A stretch of 64,000 nt of DNA from Galbitalea sp036271875 (GTDB lineage Bacteria; Actinomycetota; Actinomycetes; Actinomycetales; Microbacteriaceae), in the NCBI GenBank assembly GCA_036271875.1, contig DATAZU010000002.1, positions 62,001 to 126,000 on the forward strand, written 5' to 3'. Positions 57,381-64,000 of the stretch are shown piece by piece; position 1 is the first letter of the stretch; the number at the start of each line of letters is the position of its first letter. Position numbers and translations under genes: made by a program. The notes beneath the pieces are model-generated. The model was not told the origin of the DNA. It searched no databases and saw only the letters and a list, made by a program, of their open reading frames with translations.

Positions 57381-58964
57381 ATGAATTCACTGCTCCACAC
57401 CGATTACATAGACACATACGACTCGTGCTCGGACGAGAGCCTGGTCGAGCAGTCGCGGAATGGCGACTCGCGCGCCTTCGCCGAACTGTGGCTGCGGCAC
57501 GCGGACGCGGCCGTTCACGCGGCCAAGCGCTTCACATCAATCGACGCCGAGGACCTGGTGTCCGAGGCGTACACGAGAATTTTTCGCGCCCTATTGAACG
57601 GCGGCGGTCCGGATGGACCGTTCCGGCCGTATCTCTACGTGACCGTGCGTAACATCGCATCGCGCTGGGGCCGCAAGGCGACAGACGTGAACATCGACGA
57701 CATCGACGACATCGAAGATCCCGGCAGTACCGTCGACGGTTCTCTGGCGGCCCTCGACCTCACCCTCACGGCGATCGCATTTGCACGCCTGCCCGAGCGC
57801 TGGCGGTCGGTGCTCTGGTACACCGAGGTGCGCCAGATGAACCCGCAGGATGTCGCGCCGATGCTCGGGATGACGCCGAACAGCGTCGCCGCACTTTCCT
57901 ATCGGGCACGCGAGGGACTGCGCAAGGAATGGCTTCAGGCCCACATCAAGGAGTCGGGCGCGGTAGGCGATTGCCGGTGGACGTTATCGCGCGCGGGCGA
58001 TTATGCCAGCGGCGGGCTCAGCGCTCGCACGCGAAGGAAGATAAAGCACCATTTGCGCGGCTGCCCGAAGTGTTCGCTGATCGTGCAGGAAGTGGATCAC
58101 GTCCGGTCCGGCCTCGCGATGGCGCTCATCCCGGCGATCGTTGGCGGAGGTATCGGCGGGGGAGCGCTGCTTGCCTCGCTTGCCCCGGCCGGGGTGGCCT
58201 CGGCCGCGGGTGTTGCGAGCTGGTTTGCAGCACCGGCGGCCATCGCGGGAGTGCTCGCACTCACGGTCGGGCTATCGGGCGCGGTCGCGCCAACCACACC
58301 GAACGTGCACCACGTCGCGCCGCCAGCAGCGTCCGCACCCCTGAACACGTCCCCCGCGGTGCTGTCATCGCCGGGGTCGAAGCTCGTCGTTCTGCCCGCG
58401 CCCATCGGGGGCGGATCGTCATCCGGCGCCGGCGATCATGGAGCAGGCGGTGGTGACTCCGGCACATCCGGAGGCGCTGGCGGCACCGGGAATGCGGGGT
58501 CTGGTGGAACCGGTTCTGGCGGAACCGGCTCGAGTGGGAGCGGATCCTCGACTACCGGCTCGACGTCGGGAAGCCTCGTGAACATCGACCTGAATCTCGG
58601 TGGCGGCACATCCACGCCTCCGACGGCTCCCGCGGGCGTGGTCGGCGCATCCGTTTCACTCAACCTGTCTGGCACAGGGACACCGGGAGCGCAGGTCGCG
58701 CTCCAGGCGCTCGGCATCATCTACGCTTCTACGACGATCGGAGCGAACGGCATCTTCACGCTCTCGCTCCAGGCGCTGCCCCACGGGGTCGCGTCGCTAC
58801 AACTGGTGCAGACCGTCAATCGCAACTACCTGCTCGGCCTGATCCCGACAAGCGCACTTGGTCAGTTGCTCGGCTCCGTCACGGGGCTCGTGGATGCACT
58901 GGTTAAGCCGCTGCGGTTGACCAGCGGGGGAGCGTCAGGGGTGAGCATCAGCCTCATCAACTGA
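57381..58964 (+). CDS. ECF sigma factor fused to zinc-finger anti-sigma, membrane and exported domains
   Basis: 527 residues, a fusion. Residues 15-110 are sigma region 2 (LVEQSRNGDSRAFAELWLRH; SIDAEDLVSEAYTRIFRAL). Residues 130-190 are region 4 (LPERWRSVLWYTEVRQMNPQ, GMTPNSVAALSYRAREGL). Then a zinc finger of anti-sigma type: His224, Cys228, Cys231 (HLRGCPKC). Two hydrophobic stretches (about 243-270 and 282-305), then a Gly/Ser/Thr-rich linker and a beta-sandwich-like exported domain (450-527). It seems to be a membrane-tied sigma factor that keeps its own inhibitor. It lies directly downstream of the surface operon, which it probably controls. Confidence 0.87.
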   Translation: MNSLLHTDYIDTYDSCSDESLVEQSRNGDSRAFAELWLRHADAAVHAAKRFTSIDAEDLVSEAYTRIFRALLNGGGPDGPFRPYLYVTVRNIASRWGRKATDVNIDDIDDIEDPGSTVDGSLAALDLTLTAIAFARLPERWRSVLWYTEVRQMNPQDVAPMLGMTPNSVAALSYRAREGLRKEWLQAHIKESGAVGDCRWTLSRAGDYASGGLSARTRRKIKHHLRGCPKCSLIVQEVDHVRSGLAMALIPAIVGGGIGGGALLASLAPAGVASAAGVASWFAAPAAIAGVLALTVGLSGAVAPTTPNVHHVAPPAASAPLNTSPAVLSSPGSKLVVLPAPIGGGSSSGAGDHGAGGGDSGTSGGAGGTGNAGSGGTGSGGTGSSGSGSSTTGSTSGSLVNIDLNLGGGTSTPPTAPAGVVGASVSLNLSGTGTPGAQVALQALGIIYASTTIGANGIFTLSLQALPHGVASLQLVQTVNRNYLLGLIPTSALGQLLGSVTGLVDALVKPLRLTSGGASGVSISLIN

Positions 58965-58972
58965 CGAAACAA

Positions 58973-59041
58973 GCAATACGGGCGAGTTCGACGGGCGTAC
59001 ATCGTGCGCAGGACCCGATTCGGCGAACTCGCCCGTATTGC
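58973..59041. terminator. Bidirectional terminator, 18-bp perfect stem
   Basis: Arms 58973-58990 and 59024-59041 are perfect inverted repeats; the loop is 33 nt. It fills the gap between convergent genes, like those at 14831 and 22621. Confidence 0.85.
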
Positions 59042-59047
59042 GATCGA

Positions 59048-59809
59048 CTATGCGATCCTGCGTCGATAGGCGAGCGTGGCGAAGAAATAGGCGACGATCA
59101 GGATTCCGACCATCCACGCCAGCGCAATCCACAGATCGCCGCCAACCGGCCGTCCGGTGAACAGGTCACGGATCGAGTTCACGATCGAGGTGACCGGCTG
59201 GTATTCGGCGAACCAGCGCACCGGTCCCGGCATCGTCGCTGTCGGCACGAATGCCGAGCTGATGAACGGCAGGAAGATCAGCGGGTAGGAGAACGCACTC
59301 GCTCCATCCACGGTTTTGGCGGTCAGCCCGGGGATGACGGCAAGCCAGGTGAGCGCGAGGGTGAAGAGCGCCAGGATACCCAGCACCGCGAGCCAGTCCA
59401 CCAGGCTCGCGCCCGTGCGGAATCCCATGATCAGAGCAACTCCGACTACGACCGCGAGTGAGACCAGGTTGGCCACGAGTGACGTGAGCACGTGCGCCCA
59501 CAGCACGGAGACCCTCGCGATCGGCATGGACTGGAACCGCTCGAAGATGCCGGTTTGGGTGTCCTGGAACAGCCGATACGCCGTGTACGAAATGCCGGAC
59601 GAGATCGTGATGAGCAGGATGCCCGGCAGCAGGTAGGTGACGTAAGATCCGGCACCGTGCTTGATTGCCCCGCCGAAGACGTAGACGAACAGAAGCATGA
59701 AGGCGATCGGGACCACGACCGTCGTGATGATGGTGTCCGGACTGCGCGTGATGTGCTTGAGCGAGCGAGCGGTGAGCGTTGCGCTGTCGCCAAGAAGATG
59801 CGTTGTCAT
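59048..59809 (-). CDS. ABC-2 type exporter permease (DrrB-like)
   Basis: 253 residues, six membrane segments. ABC-2 features: LPGILLITISSGISYTAYRL, FQDTQTGIFERFQSMPIARV (coupling helix region), and FLPFISSAFVPTATMPGPVRWFAEYQPVT near the end, typical of DrrB/daunorubicin-type exporters. The start overlaps the ATPase stop by 4 bp. Substrate unknown. Confidence 0.92.
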   Translation of the reverse strand: MTTHLLGDSATLTARSLKHITRSPDTIITTVVVPIAFMLLFVYVFGGAIKHGAGSYVTYLLPGILLITISSGISYTAYRLFQDTQTGIFERFQSMPIARVSVLWAHVLTSLVANLVSLAVVVGVALIMGFRTGASLVDWLAVLGILALFTLALTWLAVIPGLTAKTVDGASAFSYPLIFLPFISSAFVPTATMPGPVRWFAEYQPVTSIVNSIRDLFTGRPVGGDLWIALAWMVGILIVAYFFATLAYRRRIA

Positions 59810-60618
59810 TTCGATTCCTTGTCTGGTCCGTGATCGGTCGTGTCTTGTGCGGTGTCTTCGCCGACAATTGCGAAGAAGACGTCCTCGAGTGTCGGCTGCT
59901 TCTCGACGTACTCGACCTTGGCCGGCGGCAGCAGGTTCTTTAGCTCGGCAAGCGTGCCGTTGACGATGATCCGACCCCTGTGCAGGATCGCGATCCTGTC
60001 GGCAAGCTGTTCTGCCTCGTCCAGGTACTGGGTAGTCAGCAGCACGGTCGTGCCGCGTCCGGCGAGTTCCCGGATCGCCTGCCAGACCTCGACGCGGGCC
60101 TCGGGATCGAGTCCTGTTGTCGGCTCATCGAGGAAGATCACCGGCGGGTTGCCGATGAGGCTCATCGCAATGTCGAGTCGTCTGCGCATTCCACCCGAGT
60201 ATGTCGACACTTTTCGCGCGCCGGCATCCGTGAGTCCGAATCGTTGGAGCAGGCCATCCGCGATGGCGCGCGGGTTCGGCAGGTGTCGCAGCCGTGCGAC
60301 GAGGATGAGATTCTCGCGCCCGCTGAGGATCTCGTCGACGGCGGCGAACTGTCCGGTGAGGCTGATCGACTGCCGGACGTCCGAACCGCGCGTTGCGACG
60401 TCAAAACCGTTCACCTCGGCCGCTCCGGAATCGGCGCGCAGCAGTGTCGACAGGATGTTGACCGCCGTGGTTTTGCCCGCCCCATTCGAACCGAGCAGCG
60501 CGAAGATACTTCCGCGAGCGACATCGAAGTCGACGCCGGTCAGCACTTCAATGTTCTTGTACGACTTGGTCAGCCCGCTCACGCGGATGGCGGGAGCGCG
60601 ACTCAGTGTTGTTGTCAT
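59806..60618 (-). CDS. ABC exporter ATPase (DrrA-like)
   Basis: 270 residues from ATG 60616-60618. Walker A LLGSNGAGKTTAVN, signature STYSGGMRRRLDIAMSLIG, Walker B PVIFLDEPTTGLDPEARVE, and the DrrA C-terminal EYVEKQPTLEDVFFAIVG. It forms an exporter with the permease at 59048, of the daunorubicin-resistance type. It lies 55 bp after the DUF4097 gene; the set is repeated in many actinomycetes. Confidence 0.93.
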   Translation of the reverse strand: MTTTLSRAPAIRVSGLTKSYKNIEVLTGVDFDVARGSIFALLGSNGAGKTTAVNILSTLLRADSGAAEVNGFDVATRGSDVRQSISLTGQFAAVDEILSGRENLILVARLRHLPNPRAIADGLLQRFGLTDAGARKVSTYSGGMRRRLDIAMSLIGNPPVIFLDEPTTGLDPEARVEVWQAIRELAGRGTTVLLTTQYLDEAEQLADRIAILHRGRIIVNGTLAELKNLLPPAKVEYVEKQPTLEDVFFAIVGEDTAQDTTDHGPDKESK

Positions 60619-60673
60619 CTCATTCCGATCTGTTGCGATTGATGCAGTGCGATTGATGCGGTGCGGCGGATGG

Positions 60674-61525
60674 TCAGGAGGCGCGCTGAACGCTGATTTC
60701 ACCGACCTGGGTGCGAGCGCGCACAGCAACGGTCGTCTCCGACGCGTCCGGAGTGTTGTCGCCCGCCAGTTCGTTGCGCACGTGCCCGTTCTTTGATGAG
60801 AGGTCGAGCCAGGCGGGCACGCCGGGTCGAACGCCGAGCGCGATCCGGCCGTAGCCGCTCTCCACCTGGATGGATCCCCTCGAGATCTCTCCGAGTCGGA
60901 TGTCGCCGTACGCGGTCTTGGCGGTCACAGAGCCGAGTGCCCTGGTGATCTCGAGGTCGCCATAGGAGAGTTTCGCGTCGACATCGCCTCCGGCCTCCTC
61001 GATATCGATGCTTCCGTATGACGCCTTGAGGACCGAGTCGCCGCTGACGCTGCCGATGCGGATTCGCCCGTAGTCCGAGGTGATCTCGGCACTCCCGTCA
61101 GCCGAGTCGACGATGGCGCCGCCGTGTCCTGCGCGCAGCCAGAGATCGCCGGTCGACCCGAGCTCGGCCGACCCCGACGAGCACTTGACCCGCGTTGCGC
61201 CGAGCCGTCCATCGGTGCGCAGATTGCCCACAGAGAGCTCTGCCGTTAGCCGAGAGCCGGCCGGCAGTTCCACGCGGATGTCGACAGAGTCGAAAGGCCC
61301 CGGCCCGATCCAGCTGATGCGCGCTTTGGGCCCAATGACGGTGACGCGCTTGCCGTCGAATTCCACCTTGGTGGACTCGACGCCGTGTCGATCAACCGCC
61401 TTGTCGGCGCTGCTGGGAGTGACGGTCACCACTGTGTCCGGGCGATCGCTTGCGACGACCTCGATCCGACCAACCTGGACATTGATCGCGAGATCGATTG
61501 GATTCGGTGTTTCAAATGTGGGCAT
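60674..61525 (-). CDS. DUF4097 family beta-repeat protein
   Basis: 283 residues, mostly a right-handed beta-repeat: repeated turns such as GNLRTDGRLGATRVKCSSGS, EITSDYGRIRIGSVSGDSVL, ASYGSIDIEEAGGDVDAKLS and YGDIRLGEISRGSIQVESGY. That pattern is DUF4097. No signal peptide, so it is likely cytoplasmic. It lies between the ribbon-helix-helix regulator and the DrrA-type ATPase on one transcript, an association I recall in other actinomycetes. The function is unknown. Confidence 0.85.
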   Translation of the reverse strand: MPTFETPNPIDLAINVQVGRIEVVASDRPDTVVTVTPSSADKAVDRHGVESTKVEFDGKRVTVIGPKARISWIGPGPFDSVDIRVELPAGSRLTAELSVGNLRTDGRLGATRVKCSSGSAELGSTGDLWLRAGHGGAIVDSADGSAEITSDYGRIRIGSVSGDSVLKASYGSIDIEEAGGDVDAKLSYGDLEITRALGSVTAKTAYGDIRLGEISRGSIQVESGYGRIALGVRPGVPAWLDLSSKNGHVRNELAGDNTPDASETTVAVRARTQVGEISVQRAS

Positions 61526-61609
61526 GCTGACGCCTCCCTTTCGTTTGGGCGTGGTTGTACTCCCCGCGGGAGCGGGCAGGTGGCGCGTGGGGACGGGCGG
61601 GCTACGCGG

Positions 61610-62098
61610 CTATCGCGCCCACCCCGCAAAGTTGTCGCCGGTGCGCAGCTCGCGCTGCGTCGACCGTCGCTGTTTCGGTTGAAGAGCCGCCGCTACCGCG
61701 CGAACGAGCCAGGTGTTGACGGACAGACCGTCTGTCGCTGCGGCTTCGTCGACCCGTACTTTGAGCGCATCGGGCAGGCGGAGAGTCGTGCGCGAGGTGC
61801 TGCCGTCATCGAGGTCAGCCGTGGCGGATGGCGCGTCGTCCGGCTCGGCGTCGGCATTCGAGTGCGTGACGACGAACTCGACCTCCCGTCCGCGCAAGCG
61901 CACGTCGACTGATCCCGGTGCGAGGTCTCTCGTGATCTCGCTCGCCGCCGCTGACAGTGCATCGAGCAGAACGAGTCGCGTCGCGGCATCCAGCCCCGCG
62001 GCGAGCCGTTCGGCGGTCGCCCTGGTGTCTTCCCCGCCGTTGGACGCGGCATCAATCAGATGGTGCTGGAGGTCGCTGACGTACTGTCCCAATTCCAT
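61610..62098 (-). CDS. Ribbon-helix-helix (HicB-like) regulator
   Basis: 162 residues from ATG 62096-62098. The first 110 residues are helical and acidic (MELGQYVSDLQHHLIDAASN), then RTTLRLPDALKVRVDEAAAT and VNTWLVRAVAAAL, a ribbon-helix-helix DNA-binding domain, then a basic tail. It is the first gene of the DUF4097/ABC transcript. Several GGTGTC-like words including a 17-bp perfect dyad (62110-62126) lie in front, as expected for autoregulation. No HicA toxin is adjacent, so I do not call it a toxin-antitoxin pair. Confidence 0.84.
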   Translation of the reverse strand: MELGQYVSDLQHHLIDAASNGGEDTRATAERLAAGLDAATRLVLLDALSAAASEITRDLAPGSVDVRLRGREVEFVVTHSNADAEPDDAPSATADLDDGSTSRTTLRLPDALKVRVDEAAATDGLSVNTWLVRAVAAALQPKQRRSTQRELRTGDNFAGWAR

Positions 62099-62109
62099 GT
62101 CACCATGAT

Positions 62110-62152
62110 GACACCATGGTGGTGTCGTGTCAAACGAAAGTGGTGTCAAACG
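62110..62152. promoter_or_regulatory. Operator array before the ribbon-helix-helix gene
   Basis: GACACCATGGTGGTGTC (62110-62126) is a perfect 7+3+7 dyad. It is followed by two direct copies of GTGTCAAACG (62127-62136, 62143-62152). The dyad starts 12 bp before the start codon of the regulator gene. Confidence 0.65.
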
Positions 62153-62154
62153 GG

Positions 62155-63603
62155 CTAGGCGGCGACAGCCCCGTCGCGGCTGGTTCGGGTGCGAAGGAGG
62201 CCGAACACGACGAGGGCAGCGGCGATGGCGGTGAGGATCAGCCCCGCAACCCGGATGCCGCTCTCGAATTCGGCGGTCTGGGTCGGGCTCCAATCGGGAG
62301 TTGTGATGCTGCCGGCAAAGAGGGCGGCGAGAACCGTTCCGGCCACGGCAATGCCGATCGCCGTCGCAACCTCCGATGAGGTGTCGACGAGCGCCGCACC
62401 GATCGAGGTGCGGTTTTGAGGAAGGCCGCGCATGACGTTGGTCCCCGCCACGACACCGTTCACCCGGATGCCAATCGCTTCAAGCGCCAGGGCTATTGCG
62501 ATCCAGATGTAGTCGTAGCTGCCCAGCAGTGAATAGATCGCGATTCCAACGACCACGGCGGCCGCACTGATCCAGGCGGCGGCATCGAGACCGACCTTCT
62601 CGATGAAGCGATTGGCAAGTGGGCCGCCGAAGATCAGGACGACGACCTGCGGGAGCATGCCGACGGACGCGAGATACGGGGGCCATCCCCAGTCGAGCTG
62701 TAGCTGGAGCGTGACCATGTAGCCGAGACCGGCGACAGCGAGCCCCGAGGCCGCCTTGTAGGCGAGCCCGCTCGCGACGAGTGGTCGAGCGATGAGCTTC
62801 AGGTCGAGCAGCGGATAGCGTGCCGTGCGCTCTCGCAATACGAAGCCGATGGCCGCGACCACGGTAATGGCCGCGGCGGACCATGGGGCCGAGGATGTTG
62901 CATCCTCATTGACGAACAGCGTCGGGGTCACGAGTGCGAGCACAATCGTCGCAGTGCCGAGGATGGCACCGATGACATCGATGGGATCCCGGTGCAGATC
63001 GGCCGGATCATCCTTCGCAATGCCGAGCCGGATGCCGATAATGGCCAGAATCGCAATCGGGACGTTCACAAGCAGCAGCACCTGCCACGGCGCGAACGCC
63101 AGGACGAATCCACCGGCCGTTGGGCCGACCGCGAGACCGACCAGTCCGACGGTAGAGATCAGCGTCATCGCGCGAACTCGCAGGGTGTCGGTGCCGAAGA
63201 GGCGAAAGGCGAGCGCAATTGATCCGGGGGTCGTCATTGCCGCAGCGACGCCCATCACGGCGCGAACGGTGATCAGCTCACCGCCGGTGGTGACAAATGC
63301 CGTAGCCAGGCTTGCAAGACCGAGCAGCGTGAGGCCGATGAGCATGACGCGCCGACGGCCCACGCGATCGGCGATGGCGCCGAACAGCAGCATGAGCCCG
63401 CCGAACACCACCGCGTATACACCGGTGACCCATTCGAGTTCGAGCGCGGAGGCGTGCAGGTCGCGTCCGATGGTGGGCAGGGCGACATTGAGGATCGAGT
63501 TGTCCAGCATCTCGAAGAGGAATACCGCCGACAACCCGGCGAGCGCGAGCCAGGCTTCGCGCAGGGTCTTGGGTGATTCGGCGGGGGTTCTGGTTCCAGG
63601 CAT
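62155..63603 (-). CDS. MFS drug exporter, DHA2 family
   Basis: 482 residues, about fourteen membrane helices. Motif C-type and motif A-type features: FLFEMLDNSILNVALPTIG (motif D1), GAIADRVGRRRVMLIG (motif A) and LALVTPTLFV. The D1 motif and the fourteen helices point to DHA2-type proton-driven drug export. It is divergent from a TetR gene with an operator between them, so expression is likely induced by the exported compound. Confidence 0.93.
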   Translation of the reverse strand: MPGTRTPAESPKTLREAWLALAGLSAVFLFEMLDNSILNVALPTIGRDLHASALELEWVTGVYAVVFGGLMLLFGAIADRVGRRRVMLIGLTLLGLASLATAFVTTGGELITVRAVMGVAAAMTTPGSIALAFRLFGTDTLRVRAMTLISTVGLVGLAVGPTAGGFVLAFAPWQVLLLVNVPIAILAIIGIRLGIAKDDPADLHRDPIDVIGAILGTATIVLALVTPTLFVNEDATSSAPWSAAAITVVAAIGFVLRERTARYPLLDLKLIARPLVASGLAYKAASGLAVAGLGYMVTLQLQLDWGWPPYLASVGMLPQVVVLIFGGPLANRFIEKVGLDAAAWISAAAVVVGIAIYSLLGSYDYIWIAIALALEAIGIRVNGVVAGTNVMRGLPQNRTSIGAALVDTSSEVATAIGIAVAGTVLAALFAGSITTPDWSPTQTAEFESGIRVAGLILTAIAAALVVFGLLRTRTSRDGAVAA

Positions 63604-63611
63604 GCAACTAC

Positions 63612-63660
63612 CTTATGTGACTACATTTAGTTACACAAGGACTAAGTTTAGCTACACAAG
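63612..63660. promoter_or_regulatory. TetR operator between the exporter and regulator genes
   Basis: CTTATGTGACTA (63612-63623) and TAGTTACACAAG (63628-63639) form a dyad matching at 10 of 12 positions. The right arm recurs as TTTAGCTACACAAG (63647-63660), a direct copy 21 bp on. The array is AT-rich and lies before both start codons. Confidence 0.65.
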
Positions 63661-63673
63661 AAAGTGAGACCGG

Positions 63674-64000
63674 ATGCCCAGGACCAGCGAGCGCGGAGGA
63701 CCGCAGACGCGTGCCCGCATCCGCGAGGTCGCCAACCGACTGTTCATCGAGCGCGGTTACGACGCGGTCACTGTCGCCGAGGTCGCGCGCGAAGCGGGAG
63801 TCTCGAGCGTCACGGTCTTCAATCACTTTCCGCGCAAGGAGGATCTCTTCCTCGATCGCACGGCAGACGCCGTCGAGCTTCTGCGCACTGCGGTGCGTGA
63901 CCGTGACCATGGCGCGGATGTTCTGACATCCCTGCGGGCCCAGAGCATGCGACTGTTCGAGGAGCGCCATCCGCTGTCGGGGGTGGACGCGAGGTCCGTC
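63674..64000 (+). CDS. TetR family regulator (3' end cut by window)
   Basis: 109 residues visible from ATG 63674; the frame is open to the window edge. Helix-turn-helix: ARIREVANRLFIERGYDAVT, then VAEVAREAGVSSVTVFNHFPRKEDLF, the TetR signature. The ligand-binding half is mostly missing. It is divergent from the MFS exporter, which it probably represses. Confidence 0.93.
   Translation, partial: MPRTSERGGPQTRARIREVANRLFIERGYDAVTVAEVAREAGVSSVTVFNHFPRKEDLFLDRTADAVELLRTAVRDRDHGADVLTSLRAQSMRLFEERHPLSGVDARSV

Noticed and set aside
61610..62098. HicAB toxin-antitoxin pair
   Set aside because: Only a ribbon-helix-helix protein is present; no HicA-like small basic partner is adjacent, and the transcript continues into DUF4097 and an exporter.

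Overview
The window is GC-rich, densely coded and has no rRNA or tRNA gene that I can find. The gene set points to a high-GC Gram-positive actinomycete, most likely Microbacteriaceae: mycothiol synthase (mshD), CarD, SenX3/RegX3, a GlnR-type regulator, a MutT1-type Nudix/phosphatase fusion, lpqE-carD-ispDF-cysS-rlmB synteny, LAxTG sorting signal and many leaderless-looking starts. The family assignment is inference from gene content.

Layout. 1-1220: end of an ECF sigma factor (SigK type) and its anti-sigma factor RskA. 1232-9782: phosphate block on the minus strand (pstSCAB, mutT1, ppk, mshD) with 11-bp-period PHO-box-like repeats ahead of pstS and ppk. 9754-14836: glnR-like regulator, two tiny membrane proteins, nitrobindin-like protein, ygfZ, a methyltransferase, gpmA and an unknown. 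14909-17563: phoU and divergent senX3-regX3. 17639-22615: lpqE, then carD, fused ispDF, cysS and rlmB. 22688-31768: DUF4032 protein, sugar-ABC ATPase, DsbA-like protein, FetB-like permease, GT-C glycosyltransferase, DedA, a second two-component system and a 56-residue membrane protein. 31993-35270: teichoic-acid-type polymerase fused to a GT4 glycosyltransferase, then a COG4705-like membrane protein. 35348-41530: small unknowns, hotdog thioesterase, isochorismatase-like hydrolase, MarR-controlled oxidoreductase, aldo/keto reductase and an ABC exporter. 41699-52891: potassium block: KimA-like APC transporter, an unknown, a 27-residue peptide, kdpFABCDE and a broken gene. 53230-58964: cell-surface cluster. 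59048-62098: ABC exporter, DUF4097 protein and ribbon-helix-helix regulator. 62155-64000: MFS exporter and divergent TetR regulator (cut by the window end).

Working together: SenX3/RegX3 probably drives pst and ppk. KdpD/KdpE probably drives kdp, the APC transporter and the unknown gene between them, because the same CGTAAGG-N4-CGTNAGG pair lies before each. The most unusual locus is 53230-58964: five 23-bp tandem repeats, a protein with a SipW-type signal, a hairpin, a SipW-type signal peptidase, an LAxTG-anchored protein, a choice-of-anchor-G protein, and a sigma factor fused in one chain to a zinc-finger anti-sigma region, membrane segments and an exported tail.
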